From: an uncultured Bacteroidales bacterium | Lineage (GTDB): Bacteria; Bacteroidota; Bacteroidia; Bacteroidales; UBA932 | DNA length: 64,000 bases | Direction: 5' to 3' | Assembly (NCBI GenBank): GCA_900316955.1 | Contig: ONEX01000008.1 | Location: forward strand, 88,963-152,962 | Part shown: positions 42,483 through 51,883 of the stretch, piece after piece | Layout: each line of letters begins with the position of its first letter | Position numbering within the stretch: the stretch's first letter is position 1 | The notes under the pieces: generated by a model | The model's input: only the letters and a program-made list of their open reading frames with translations | What the model was told of the DNA's origin: nothing | The model's database searches: none | Translations under genes and position numbers: made by a program

Positions 42483-44543
42483 ATGACCGTCATGAAAACA
42501 AGAATCGCATCCCTCCTTTGCGCAGCTTCGCTGTCGCTGCTCGCGCTTTCCTGCAACAAGGCGGTGGAACCGGCGTCCGTTCTCGGACCCGGCCTCGTGA
42601 CCGTCACGGCCACCATCCCGGCGCTTCCAGGCACCCGCGTGGCCGCCGGCGACGCCGAAACCGGTCTTTCCTGGTCCTGGGAGGCCGGGGATAAGATCGC
42701 CGTCGTCGGCAGCATGCCGTCCGTGCTCGACATCGACGAGGGCTTCTCGCCCCAGCAGGCGTCCTTCACCGGAAAGCCCGTTTCCGGTGACAGGTTCTCC
42801 ATCATCTATCCGGGGACGGTGACGTCCCTCTCCGGCCTGGAAGCCATGACCTGGGACGCCCAGGTCCAGAAAGGCAACGATTCCAAGGCCCATCTGAAGT
42901 ACTTCGCCATCCTGTCCGACGTGGACGCCTTCGACGTCTTCACGTTCGGCGCCGACTGGGCCGCCGCCCATGGCGGCACCTTCCGGCAGGGCGGCGTTCT
43001 CAAGCTGAAATTCACCCTTCCGGAGGGCACGACGACCGTGAGCAAGATCACCCTGGCGACGGATACCCCGCTCTTCCATGCGGGCAACGGCGAGGCGACC
43101 GTCAGCGAACTGAACCTGTCCCTGGAGGACGTCGCCCTCGGTGAAGACTGCGTGCTCACCGCCTGGATGACCACCTCCTGGCACGATGTCGCCATTCCTG
43201 CCGGCACCGTCCTTTCCTTCACGGTGGCGGCCGGTGAGAAGACCTGGATCCGCGATGTCACCATCGCGGAGGAGAAGGTTCTCAAGAGCGGTTTCGTGAA
43301 CACCATCACCCTGGATGGGACCGGCTGGTTCGACGCCGGCCGCTACGACGGCGGCAAGGGTACCGAGGCCGAGCCCTGGCTCATCTCCAACGCGACCCAG
43401 CTCGGATACATGCGGGATGACCTGAAGGGCGGTGAAAAGCGCTGGTTCAAGCTCGTCGCCGACATCGACATGGACGAAGTCACCGGCTGGGAGCCGCTCA
43501 ACTACGCCTCCCCGTACGACAAGGAAATCGACTTCGACGGCGGCGGTCACACCATCTCCAACTTCACCTGCGACTACGGCGGAGCCTATCCGAGCTTCTT
43601 CGGCGTCCTGTTCGGCACCTGCCACGACGTGACCTTCTCCAAGGCGAAGATCGTCGGCACGGCGAACAGCGCCTGCGGCATCGTCGGTGGCTACGCCGGA
43701 ACCGGCGACAAGCACGCGGAGATTCTGCGGGTCCATGTCCAGGGCACGGTGACCTTCACCGGCAACAAGACCGGCGTGGGCGGCATGGTCGGCATCGTCG
43801 GAAACGGCAACATCACCGCTTCCTCGGCCTTCTGCAAGGTTTCTTCCGGTAAGAACTACGTCGGCGGCCTGTTCGGCTATGACGGCGGAAAGACCATCAT
43901 CCGCGACTGCTGGACGGCCGGTTCCGTGATCGGCGGCCAGCGCGTAGGCGGCATCTGCGGCGGCCTCATCAAGGACGAGAGCGCCATCATCAACTGCTTC
44001 TCCGCTTCCGCGGTGACGGCGAGCTTCGCCATCGGCGGCATCGCCGGCCACTGCAACCAGGACAAGGGCGACGGCATGACCACCCGGATGCCCAAGAACG
44101 TCGTCGAGAAGAGCGTCGCCTGGAACAGCTTCGTCCGCGCCACCACCGTGACGCCCGGCGACATGAGCCACTACAGCGGCGGTGCCGTCGTCGGCTTCAC
44201 GGCGACGCACAACTTCCTGACCGACTGCGTCCGCAAGCCTGAATTCGACTTTGTCGACTACTCCGACCTCTTCGGCCTGTACGACCAGGACAACGCGTCC
44301 GAGGAGACGCCGCTCGTGGTCGTGGAGGTGGAAGGTGCGAACTACAACTTCCCGTACCACGGCAAGGCAGCCGCGGCAGGCAAGACCCTCTCGCAGGTCG
44401 CCCAGGAACTGGGCTGGTCTTCCGAGGTCTGGGACTTCAGCGGCGATTATCCCGTACACGTGGGCCAGCCCCCGCTCGTCGTGGACCAGGCCGGCTCCAA
44501 CGGCCAGCTCGGCGACTTCGGCGAGAACCCGTTCATTCAGTAA
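42483..44543 (+). CDS. Surface lipoprotein: fimbrillin-like N-domain plus GLUG-like beta-helix
   Basis: The 686-residue product has a lipoprotein signal (SLLALSC). Residues about 30-290 look like a fimbrillin/Mfa-like domain (TRVAAGDAETGLSWSWEAGD), and residues about 300-660 are GLUG-like repeats (YVGGLFGYDGGKTIIRDCWT) very similar to those of the preceding gene product. The end LGDFGENPF mirrors the YGENELY end of that neighbour. An ATG at 42492 is an alternative start. The gap to the gene before is three bases. A surface substrate-binding protein is the best inference. Confidence 0.78.
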   Translation: MTVMKTRIASLLCAASLSLLALSCNKAVEPASVLGPGLVTVTATIPALPGTRVAAGDAETGLSWSWEAGDKIAVVGSMPSVLDIDEGFSPQQASFTGKPVSGDRFSIIYPGTVTSLSGLEAMTWDAQVQKGNDSKAHLKYFAILSDVDAFDVFTFGADWAAAHGGTFRQGGVLKLKFTLPEGTTTVSKITLATDTPLFHAGNGEATVSELNLSLEDVALGEDCVLTAWMTTSWHDVAIPAGTVLSFTVAAGEKTWIRDVTIAEEKVLKSGFVNTITLDGTGWFDAGRYDGGKGTEAEPWLISNATQLGYMRDDLKGGEKRWFKLVADIDMDEVTGWEPLNYASPYDKEIDFDGGGHTISNFTCDYGGAYPSFFGVLFGTCHDVTFSKAKIVGTANSACGIVGGYAGTGDKHAEILRVHVQGTVTFTGNKTGVGGMVGIVGNGNITASSAFCKVSSGKNYVGGLFGYDGGKTIIRDCWTAGSVIGGQRVGGICGGLIKDESAIINCFSASAVTASFAIGGIAGHCNQDKGDGMTTRMPKNVVEKSVAWNSFVRATTVTPGDMSHYSGGAVVGFTATHNFLTDCVRKPEFDFVDYSDLFGLYDQDNASEETPLVVVEVEGANYNFPYHGKAAAAGKTLSQVAQELGWSSEVWDFSGDYPVHVGQPPLVVDQAGSNGQLGDFGENPFIQ

Positions 44544-44558
44544 AAAGGAGGACCGATC

Positions 44559-46709
44559 ATGAAAAAGAACATTTCCATCCTAGTCCTGGCGGCGGCCCTT
44601 CTTCCGCTCCTGTTCTCCTGCAACAAGGCCGTGGAATCCATTTCCGTTCCTGAAAACGGCCTCGTGACCATTTCGGCGTCCATTCCCGACGGCCCGGCGA
44701 CCCGCGTCGCCGCGGCCGCCGCGGAAACCGACCTCGCCTGGAAGTGGGAAGAGCGGGACCAGATCCTTGTCGCCGGCGTGAATTCGTCCGTCTTCGACAT
44801 CGAAGACGGCTTCACGGCCCACCAGGCCGACTTCACCGGCAAGCCGGTGGCAGGAACCACCTTCTCCATCCTGTATCCCGGCTCCTACGGCTCCGTGGCG
44901 GAGCTGGAGGCGGCTTCCTGGACCGGCCAGGTCCAGACCGGCAACGGGTCGATGGACCACCTTGCGTACTGCGCGCTCCTCTCCGGTGTCGATGCGTTCG
45001 AGACCTTCGAATTCAGCGACGCCTGGGCCGCGGAGCACAAAGGCACCTTCAAGCAGAGCGGCGTGCTCAAGTTCGCCCTCACCCTGCCGGAAGGTGTCAC
45101 CGCGCCGGAAAGCGTGGCCATCCGTGCCGACGAGCCCGTGTTCTATGCCGACAATGCCGGCACCAAGGCCACGTCCCTCAGCCTGGACCTGAAGGAAGTC
45201 TCCCTGGGTGAAGACCACGTGCTTACCGCCTGGATGACCCTGCCCTGGCAGGAAGTCAAGGTCCCGGCCGGCACCGTCCTGACGGTCACGGTCGTGGCTG
45301 ATGGCAGCAACCACTGGCAGCGTAGCGTTACCCTCGCGGCGGAGGCTTCCCTCCTGCCCGGCAAGGTGAACACCATCGTCCTGGACGCCACCGGCTGGAC
45401 GGGCACCGGCCACTATGCGGGCGGCGAAGGCACGGCCGAATCGCCGTGGCTCATCGCCGACGCGGCCTCGCTCCGCTCCGTCCGCGGCGACCTTGTCAGC
45501 GGCGAGACCAAGTACTTCAAAATGATTCAGGATGTGGACATTTCCGGCGCCGAGTGGGCTCCGCTCAACAACGAAGGGAGCTTCGACAAGTTCATCCATT
45601 TCGACGGCAACGGGAAGACCATTTCCGGCCTCACCATTACAGAGCCCGTGGCCTACGCCAGTTTCGCCGGCGTCCTGTACGGCACGCTGAAGGATGTCGT
45701 CTTCGACGGCGCCAGCATCAACGCCGGCAGCAACAAGGCGGGCATCGTGGCCGGTTATCTGGGTACGGGCAAGAACCTGACGGAGTGCTCGTTGACCGGC
45801 GTCACGGTGAATAACTCCGCCATCGAGGGTGCGGCCTATTTGGGCGGCGTCATCGGACAGGTGGCCGTCGTCACGACGGTCTCCGACTGCCACATACTGA
45901 ACTCCACGGTCACGACCTCCGTGAACAATGTAGGCGGCTTCGTGGGCGTTCCGGACTGTGCCGATGCGAAGTTCGAGGACTGCTCCGCCGAGGGCGTCAC
46001 CGTCGTCACCACGGCGGCCGTCCAGTATGCGGGCGGCTTCGTCGGGAACATCAACAAGCTGGCCAACTTCGAGCGCTGCCTGGTGAAAGATGCCGTCATC
46101 GAAGCGCCTTCCACCAAGCGCGTGGGCGGTTTCGTCGGCCAGGCGGGCAAGTATGCCGGCGTCATCACGGGCTGCGTGGTCGAGAATGCGACCATCGCCG
46201 CCGGCCAGAACTCCGGCGGTTTCGTGGGCGTCGACTATTTCGCCGATATCAACAAGTGCGCGGTGGTCGGCGGAAAGATCACGGCGAACAGTTCCCACGT
46301 GGGTGGCTTCGCCGGTTATCCGGAAGGCAATGCTTCGCTGAGTTGTAAGATTGCGGACTCCTACTCCACGATGGAAGTCGTCGGGGGAGGCCAGGCCGAG
46401 GTCGGCGGTTTCATCGGCATCGCCAAGGGCCTGATCGTCGTGGAGCGCTGCTTCAGCGCCGGCGCGGTGAGCGGCACGCACGAGAACACCGGCATCTTCG
46501 CCGGCCGGATCGACGTGAACACCGCGGCCGTCTCTTCCTGCATCGGCTGGAGCGCAACGCTGCCTTTCGCCGGCACGACGGTCGATGGCGCCGAGAGCGT
46601 CAAAGACAATTACGCCGGCAACGAAGGTACGATTTCTTCCCAGGCCACGACGCTGGGCTGGTCCACCGAAGTGTGGGATCTCAGCGGCGATGCGCCCAAA
46701 CTGAAGTAG
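44559..46709 (+). CDS. Surface lipoprotein: fimbrillin-like N-domain plus divergent GLUG-like beta-helix
   Basis: The 716-residue product is a paralogue of the gene before: lipoprotein signal (LLPLLFSC), fimbrillin-like domain with the same TRVAAAAAETDLAWKWEERD pattern (about 30-295), then longer, more divergent GLUG-type repeats (about 300-700; VGGFVGVPDCADAKFEDCSA). All three lipoproteins end in a W-DLSGDAPKL-like strand. It lies 15 bases after its neighbour and one base before the NAGPA gene. The N-domain is shared with the second gene and the beta-helix with both, so the set arose by duplication and domain exchange. Confidence 0.78.
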   Translation: MKKNISILVLAAALLPLLFSCNKAVESISVPENGLVTISASIPDGPATRVAAAAAETDLAWKWEERDQILVAGVNSSVFDIEDGFTAHQADFTGKPVAGTTFSILYPGSYGSVAELEAASWTGQVQTGNGSMDHLAYCALLSGVDAFETFEFSDAWAAEHKGTFKQSGVLKFALTLPEGVTAPESVAIRADEPVFYADNAGTKATSLSLDLKEVSLGEDHVLTAWMTLPWQEVKVPAGTVLTVTVVADGSNHWQRSVTLAAEASLLPGKVNTIVLDATGWTGTGHYAGGEGTAESPWLIADAASLRSVRGDLVSGETKYFKMIQDVDISGAEWAPLNNEGSFDKFIHFDGNGKTISGLTITEPVAYASFAGVLYGTLKDVVFDGASINAGSNKAGIVAGYLGTGKNLTECSLTGVTVNNSAIEGAAYLGGVIGQVAVVTTVSDCHILNSTVTTSVNNVGGFVGVPDCADAKFEDCSAEGVTVVTTAAVQYAGGFVGNINKLANFERCLVKDAVIEAPSTKRVGGFVGQAGKYAGVITGCVVENATIAAGQNSGGFVGVDYFADINKCAVVGGKITANSSHVGGFAGYPEGNASLSCKIADSYSTMEVVGGGQAEVGGFIGIAKGLIVVERCFSAGAVSGTHENTGIFAGRIDVNTAAVSSCIGWSATLPFAGTTVDGAESVKDNYAGNEGTISSQATTLGWSTEVWDLSGDAPKLK

Positions 46710-46710
46710 C

Positions 46711-47778
46711 ATGAAACAGAACAGACTCTATCTGATTGCGGTATTCCTCCCCCTGCTGGTATGGTCCTGCGGGGGGAAGGACCCGCTTCCCGACTTGATT
46801 CCGCCGCCCACGCCTTCCGGCGGGGAGCAAGGAGGACAAGGCGGAGAAGGCGGAGGAGGCGATACGGAAACGCACCCCTGGGACGCCAACCGAGGCAAGA
46901 AGGTCTATCCTTCCGGCACCGGCTGGACGACCACGAAGATCGAGGACGGAATTACCTATTACACCTTCTCCGGCACCGATCCCGTCACCAAGTCGCCGCA
47001 GCGGGTCTTCGTCACGGACGTGGACCTGTCCAACACCGACTATTCCGTCAAGCTGGCCCTCTATGACAACCGTTCCACCGCCTCGGCGGTGATGAAGGAC
47101 AAGAAGGCCATCGTGACCATGAATGCGGGTTATGAGCGGGAATCCATCGTCATCCGGGTGGATGGCCGGACGGCCTTCATGATGCCCAACAGCACCATCG
47201 GGACGACGGGCGTGACCAATTGGAAGAACGAAGGCTGCGTGATGCTGGACGGTGTCCGGGACGTCCGTTTCGACTATACCGGGCGGGACCTGGCCTATCA
47301 GGACCAGCAGCGGGCCTACATGAAGCTGGCCCCGACAGTGCCCAACCTCCTGTCCAGCGCGCCCGTGCTCATCTATGATTACGAGCCGGCGGGGGAGACC
47401 TTTACGACCCGCTATCCCAAGAAGTTCAACAACTCAGAGGACGCCTATACCCACCAGAACACCAACACCCATCCCCGGACGGTGATCGCCAAGAATGAGT
47501 TCAATCACCTGCTGCTCATCGTCATCGACGGCCGTCGGCCCTCGGTGAGCCGGGGCATGTCCGCGAAGGAGGTGACCCAGTTCCTGGTGAAGAACTTCAA
47601 CCCGCAGTACGCCTTGAACCTGGACGGCGGCGGTTCTTCTACGATGTGCGTGCAAGGACAGGGCGACCCGTCCACCCACGTGGTGAACTACCCGACGGAC
47701 TCCGACCAGGTGAGCGGTGTTCCGGACCATTCCGGCGAGCGCTCCGTCCCGACGTTCTTTTATGTGGTGAAGAACTGA
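46711..47778 (+). CDS. Phosphodiester glycosidase (NAGPA domain) lipoprotein
   Basis: The 355-residue product has a lipoprotein signal (FLPLLVWSC), a Gly-rich spacer (GGEQGGQGGEGGGG) and one NAGPA domain (about 60-355). Marks are VTMNAGYE, the asparagine/glycine turn TGVTNWKNEG and the family signature YALNLDGGGSSTM. The best known member is the mammalian uncovering enzyme that removes GlcNAc from GlcNAc-1-phospho-6-mannose; bacterial members cleave sugar phosphodiesters. It is 40-50 percent alike by eye to the C-terminal half of the 49775-51883 product. Start and stop touch the neighbours within one base. The true substrate is unknown. Confidence 0.85.
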   Translation: MKQNRLYLIAVFLPLLVWSCGGKDPLPDLIPPPTPSGGEQGGQGGEGGGGDTETHPWDANRGKKVYPSGTGWTTTKIEDGITYYTFSGTDPVTKSPQRVFVTDVDLSNTDYSVKLALYDNRSTASAVMKDKKAIVTMNAGYERESIVIRVDGRTAFMMPNSTIGTTGVTNWKNEGCVMLDGVRDVRFDYTGRDLAYQDQQRAYMKLAPTVPNLLSSAPVLIYDYEPAGETFTTRYPKKFNNSEDAYTHQNTNTHPRTVIAKNEFNHLLLIVIDGRRPSVSRGMSAKEVTQFLVKNFNPQYALNLDGGGSSTMCVQGQGDPSTHVVNYPTDSDQVSGVPDHSGERSVPTFFYVVKN

Positions 47779-48467
47779 TGAAACACTTCCGGACCATCCT
47801 GTTTGCTGTTCTCCTGTTGGCAGGCGTTTCCTGCCGGAAGGACCAGCCCTATGACATGCCTCCGCCGCCGGATCCGGCAGCGCCGACGATGGACACCCGC
47901 CACAAGGGTCCCGTCGCCGTGTTCATCGGCGACAGCATCACGTGGCAGTGGGGCCGGGAAGGGGTCGGGCACCCCGAATTCTTCTCGGCCAACAACTATG
48001 TGAACAAGGGAATCAGCGGCAACAAGACCGGCGACATGCTCGCCCGCTTCAAGGCGGACGTCGTGGACCTGGACCCGCACTGCGTGGTCATCGAGGGCGG
48101 AACCAACGACATCGCCGCCAGCTCGGCCGAATCCATCCTCGAGCGGATCAAGAAGATGGCCAAGATGGCCCAGGATGCCGGCATTCCGGTCATCGTCGGG
48201 TCGGTGCCGCCTTCCAACAGCTTCCCCAAGGTTCCGGACTTCGCGCCCCAGGACGCCATCCCCCCGTTGAACGCCCAGATCAAGCAGTGGGCCGAAGGCG
48301 CCGGCATCGCGTATGCCGATTACTATTCCGTCCTGGTGGACGGAGAGAAGGGGTTGAAAAAAGAGTACCAGATCGACACGATCCATCCCAATGCGGCCGG
48401 TTACACGCAGATGGAGAAGGTAATCGCCCCGATTCTGAAGAAAGTGCTTGAAGAGAACGCCAAATGA
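47778..48467 (+). CDS. SGNH/GDSL hydrolase lipoprotein
   Basis: The 229-residue product has a lipoprotein signal (LLLAGVSC) and a complete SGNH fold: Ser in FIGDSITWQWG (block I), Gly in NKGISGNKTGDM (block II), Asn in EGGTNDIAASS (block III) and Asp/His in IDTIHPNAAGY (block V). It should cleave an ester such as an acetyl group or an acyl chain. The ATG at 47778 overlaps the stop of the NAGPA gene by one base. In this operon it may remove O-acyl groups that block the other enzymes. Confidence 0.88.
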   Translation: MKHFRTILFAVLLLAGVSCRKDQPYDMPPPPDPAAPTMDTRHKGPVAVFIGDSITWQWGREGVGHPEFFSANNYVNKGISGNKTGDMLARFKADVVDLDPHCVVIEGGTNDIAASSAESILERIKKMAKMAQDAGIPVIVGSVPPSNSFPKVPDFAPQDAIPPLNAQIKQWAEGAGIAYADYYSVLVDGEKGLKKEYQIDTIHPNAAGYTQMEKVIAPILKKVLEENAK

Positions 48468-49762
48468 TGAGTAAACGGTTGTCTGTCTTGGTGGCGGCCC
48501 TCCTGCTGCTCGCCTCCTGCAGTCCCCGGCTCGCGCCCGGCAGCGCCTCCTCCGAAGGCACGGCATTCATGCCGCGCCCGGAGGGCTTCGCAGAGCGTTA
48601 CGCCCGGGAGGAAATGGTCATCCTGAGTCGGCACAACATCCGGTCGCCGCTGAGCGGCCCGGGTTCCGTGTTGTCGCGCATCACGCCACACGAATGGTTC
48701 GACTGGAGTTCCGCTCCCGGCGAACTGTCGCTCCGCGGCGGCGCGCTGGAGATGGAGATGGGCCAGTTCTTCCGGGAGTGGCTCGTGGGCGAAGGTTTCT
48801 TCGCCAAGGACGGGGTTCCGGAGGCGGGAAGCGTCCGCTTCTATGCCAATTCCATCCAGCGCACCCGTGCCACGGCCCGCGCTTTCGCCGCCGGGATGTT
48901 CCCGATGGCCGACATCGACGTGGAGCAGCACACCCCGCTGGGGACGATGGACCCGGTGTTCAACCCGCAGATCACCCGCCTTTCCGACGGCTTCCTCGCG
49001 AAAGCCTATGCGGAAATCGAGGCGATGGGCGGGCCGGACGCGCCGCTGAAGGCGAAGTACGCGCTCCTCGAAAAGGTCCTGGACATCAAATCCAGCCCCA
49101 CCGCGAGGAACGACACGACCTCCTTCGAACAGTTCCCGTCGTCGGTCCATTTCGAAGTGGGCAAGGAGCCGATGATGCGCGGCGGCCTGAAGATGGCCTG
49201 CTCGGCCTCGGATGCCCTGACGCTCCAGTATTACGAGGAACCGGACGCGGTGAAAGCCGGATTCGGGCACAAGCTGACCCGGCAGGAATGGGCGGCCGTC
49301 TCCTCCGTGAAAGACTGGTACCAGGACGTGCTGTTCGCCGCGCCCAGCGTGGCCGCGAACGTGGCGCATCCGATGCTCCGGGAGCTCCTTGCGGAGCTGC
49401 GGACGTCCGGGCGCAAGTTCGCCTTCCTGTGCGGCCACGACTCCAACATCGGCAGTGTCCTCGCGGCGCTTGGCGTCGAACCTTATGACGCCCCCGCGGC
49501 CATCGAGACGAAAACCCCCATCGGCGGGAAGATCCTCTTCGAGAAGTTCCGCGGCCGGGACGGGAAGCTGTATGCCGACCTCTGGCTCGTCTATGCTTCC
49601 GCCGACCAGCTCCGGGAGGTGACCCTCCTCGCGCCGGAGAATCCTCCGATGTCGCTCCAACTGCATTTGAAAGGCCTGACGCCCCATGCCGACGGCCTGT
49701 ACCTGCTGGAAGACCTCGAGCGCCGTTTCGCCGAGGCTATCGACCTGTATGAAACCTTTTAA
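48464..49762 (+). CDS. Histidine acid phosphatase, glucose-1-phosphatase (Agp)-like
   Basis: The 432-residue product is exported (LLLLASC, lipoprotein). The catalytic motif is SRHNIRSP with nucleophile His57, and the acid motif is CGHDSNIGSV at about residue 325. The RHN variant and the neighbouring blocks (GSVLSRITPHEW, LGTMDPVFNPQIT, ALTLQYYEE, TPIGGKILF) closely follow the glucose-1-phosphatase Agp of E. coli rather than phytase AppA, as I remember those sequences. It would take phosphate from sugar-1-phosphates or inositol phosphates outside the cytoplasm. Overlap with the SGNH gene is four bases. Confidence 0.88.
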   Translation: MMSKRLSVLVAALLLLASCSPRLAPGSASSEGTAFMPRPEGFAERYAREEMVILSRHNIRSPLSGPGSVLSRITPHEWFDWSSAPGELSLRGGALEMEMGQFFREWLVGEGFFAKDGVPEAGSVRFYANSIQRTRATARAFAAGMFPMADIDVEQHTPLGTMDPVFNPQITRLSDGFLAKAYAEIEAMGGPDAPLKAKYALLEKVLDIKSSPTARNDTTSFEQFPSSVHFEVGKEPMMRGGLKMACSASDALTLQYYEEPDAVKAGFGHKLTRQEWAAVSSVKDWYQDVLFAAPSVAANVAHPMLRELLAELRTSGRKFAFLCGHDSNIGSVLAALGVEPYDAPAAIETKTPIGGKILFEKFRGRDGKLYADLWLVYASADQLREVTLLAPENPPMSLQLHLKGLTPHADGLYLLEDLERRFAEAIDLYETF

Positions 49763-49774
49763 CCGAACTGAAAG

Positions 49775-51883
49775 ATGAAGAAATACCTGATTGTGGCCTT
49801 TTCGCTCCTCCTGTGCGTGACCGCCGGCGCCCAGCGCCTCGGCGTCCGGGAGGAGGTCCGCGCGGACTGGAACAAGTCCTCCGGACTGGACTGCCTGCTG
49901 GACCTTTCGCCCAAGGCGCTGACCCCCGTTCCGAAGGGGTATGAAGCCGTGTATATCAGCCATTATGGCCGCCACGGCTCCCGGTACGCCTATACCGGAG
50001 ATGCCTATTCCATCATCCTGAACATGCTGGCCGAAGGCCGGCGGGAGGGCAACCTCACGGCCCGCGGAGAGCAGCTGCTCAACGACCTGGAGCCTTTCTG
50101 GGAGTATGTGCAGTACCGGGTGGGCGACCTCACTGAAATCGGCTGGAACCAGCATCAGGAGATCGCCCGGACGATGGTGAAAAACTACCCGACCGTGTTC
50201 GGAAAGGGGAGTTCCGTCGATGCGTGCTCCTCGCCGTCGGTCCGCTCCATCATGAGCATGTCCTCCTGCTGCGCGGCCCTTTCGCGCCTGGCGCCGGAGA
50301 CTTCCGTCTATGAGCACCAGGGTATCACGGACGTGCAGGCGACGCGGCCCAACCAGGGATCGAACCCGTTCAAGTACCAGGGGCCCGAGGAGGTCTTTCC
50401 GTATGCGGAGAGCTCCGAGCGGTTCTTCCTCCGCCATTTCCCGAACTACAAGGACGTCCTGGCCCGTCTCTTCAAGAATCCGGACAAGGCATTGGGACAG
50501 CGCAATCCGTACAATGTGTTCTTCCACCTGTACATGTTCGTGGCCGGCATGAACAGCCTGCCGCAGGACGTGCGCCTCGACGTGAAGGACTTCTTCACGG
50601 TGGAGGAGTTCGCCACCCTCTGGGAGACGGACAATTACGAGCGTTTCCGCGAGTACCACGCCTACCGGACCCCTTGCTCGTCCATCGTGGACGACATGGT
50701 GGAGAAGGCGACGCAGCGCCTGGCCGCCGGCAGCCGCGGCGCCGACCTGCGCTACGGCCACGACCACGTGGTGATGGCGCTCGAGCTGATCATGGACCTG
50801 GACGGCTTCGACCGGGCCCCGGCCCATCAGGACGACCTGGTGTACTGGTTCCAGACCTTCCGCTCCCCGATGGCCGCCAACATCCAGTTCATCTTCTTCA
50901 ATCCGAAGAAAGGCAAGACCGGGGATACCCTCGTCAAGGTTCTCCTCAATGGGGAAGAGGCCCGTCTGGGTGACCTGGAAGGCTTCCCGTACTACCGCTG
51001 GGACGATGTGAAGGCCTATCTGAAGGCGCGGACGGACCAGTTCGTGTTCCGCTCGGAGGATAAGGGATGGACCGTCAAGGAAGTGGCCCCCGGCCTGACC
51101 TACCGCCGGTTCGAATGCAACGTGGACGGCGCCGCCCAGCGCATCTTCATCGCCGACTGGGACATGTCGGCGCCGGGCTACGCGCTCAAGTTCACCTCCT
51201 CGGTGCCGGATGTGCGCACCTCCGACGTGTTCAAGGCCCATGACGGGGCCGTGGTGGCGATGAACGCCTGCTACGAATCTACGTCGATCGTCCTGAAAGT
51301 GGACGGGGAGTATGTGACCTGCATGCCCAACAACACGATCATGTCCACCGGCGTCCCCAACTGGAAGAACGAGGGAGCCGTCTATACCGACGGAAGCAAG
51401 GTGTGGATTTCCTCGGACGGAAAAGGGAAGACGGTCGATGAGCAGCGCACCTTCTATTCCAACAGCACGGCGCCCAACATCTTCTCCAGCGCCCCGATGC
51501 TCATCGACGACTACGATCCCGTGGGCGAGAGCTTCGCGGGCTTCCAGACGGACGTGAGCAAGTACGATTACGAGGATCTCCACCGCCACCAGGGCGTCCG
51601 CCATCCCCGGACCGCCGTGGCCGTGACCGGGGACAACCATTTCCTGATGGTTGTCGTGGACGGCCGCCGGGCGGGGGTGAGCGAAGGGATGTCCGCCCGG
51701 GAGCTCACCCGGTTCCTGAAGAAGAACTTCAACCCCCGCTATGCCCTGAACATGGACGGCGGCGGTTCCTCCACCCTCGTCGTCGCCGGCGAAGGCGACC
51801 CGAAAACCCATGTCGTGAACCGGCCCACCGATGCAAAGGGTGAGCGCCCGGTGGCCTCCCACTTTGTCCTTATCCATGAATAA
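49775..51883 (+). CDS. Two-domain enzyme: histidine phosphatase (MINPP/phytase-like) fused to a NAGPA phosphodiester glycosidase
   Basis: The 702-residue product has a signal peptide (LLLCVTAGAQ). Residues about 25-415 form a histidine phosphatase of the multiple-inositol-polyphosphate type, with SHYGRHGSRY (nucleophile His67) and RYGHDHVV (about residue 329). Residues about 420-702 form a NAGPA domain with VAMNACYE, STGVPNWKNEG and YALNMDGGGSSTL (about 657-669). Both catalytic parts look intact. One would open a sugar phosphodiester and the other would remove the exposed phosphate. The standalone NAGPA two genes upstream is its paralogue. The fusion is within one uninterrupted frame, and its end overlaps the next start by eight bases. 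Confidence 0.88.
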   Translation: MKKYLIVAFSLLLCVTAGAQRLGVREEVRADWNKSSGLDCLLDLSPKALTPVPKGYEAVYISHYGRHGSRYAYTGDAYSIILNMLAEGRREGNLTARGEQLLNDLEPFWEYVQYRVGDLTEIGWNQHQEIARTMVKNYPTVFGKGSSVDACSSPSVRSIMSMSSCCAALSRLAPETSVYEHQGITDVQATRPNQGSNPFKYQGPEEVFPYAESSERFFLRHFPNYKDVLARLFKNPDKALGQRNPYNVFFHLYMFVAGMNSLPQDVRLDVKDFFTVEEFATLWETDNYERFREYHAYRTPCSSIVDDMVEKATQRLAAGSRGADLRYGHDHVVMALELIMDLDGFDRAPAHQDDLVYWFQTFRSPMAANIQFIFFNPKKGKTGDTLVKVLLNGEEARLGDLEGFPYYRWDDVKAYLKARTDQFVFRSEDKGWTVKEVAPGLTYRRFECNVDGAAQRIFIADWDMSAPGYALKFTSSVPDVRTSDVFKAHDGAVVAMNACYESTSIVLKVDGEYVTCMPNNTIMSTGVPNWKNEGAVYTDGSKVWISSDGKGKTVDEQRTFYSNSTAPNIFSSAPMLIDDYDPVGESFAGFQTDVSKYDYEDLHRHQGVRHPRTAVAVTGDNHFLMVVVDGRRAGVSEGMSARELTRFLKKNFNPRYALNMDGGGSSTLVVAGEGDPKTHVVNRPTDAKGERPVASHFVLIHE

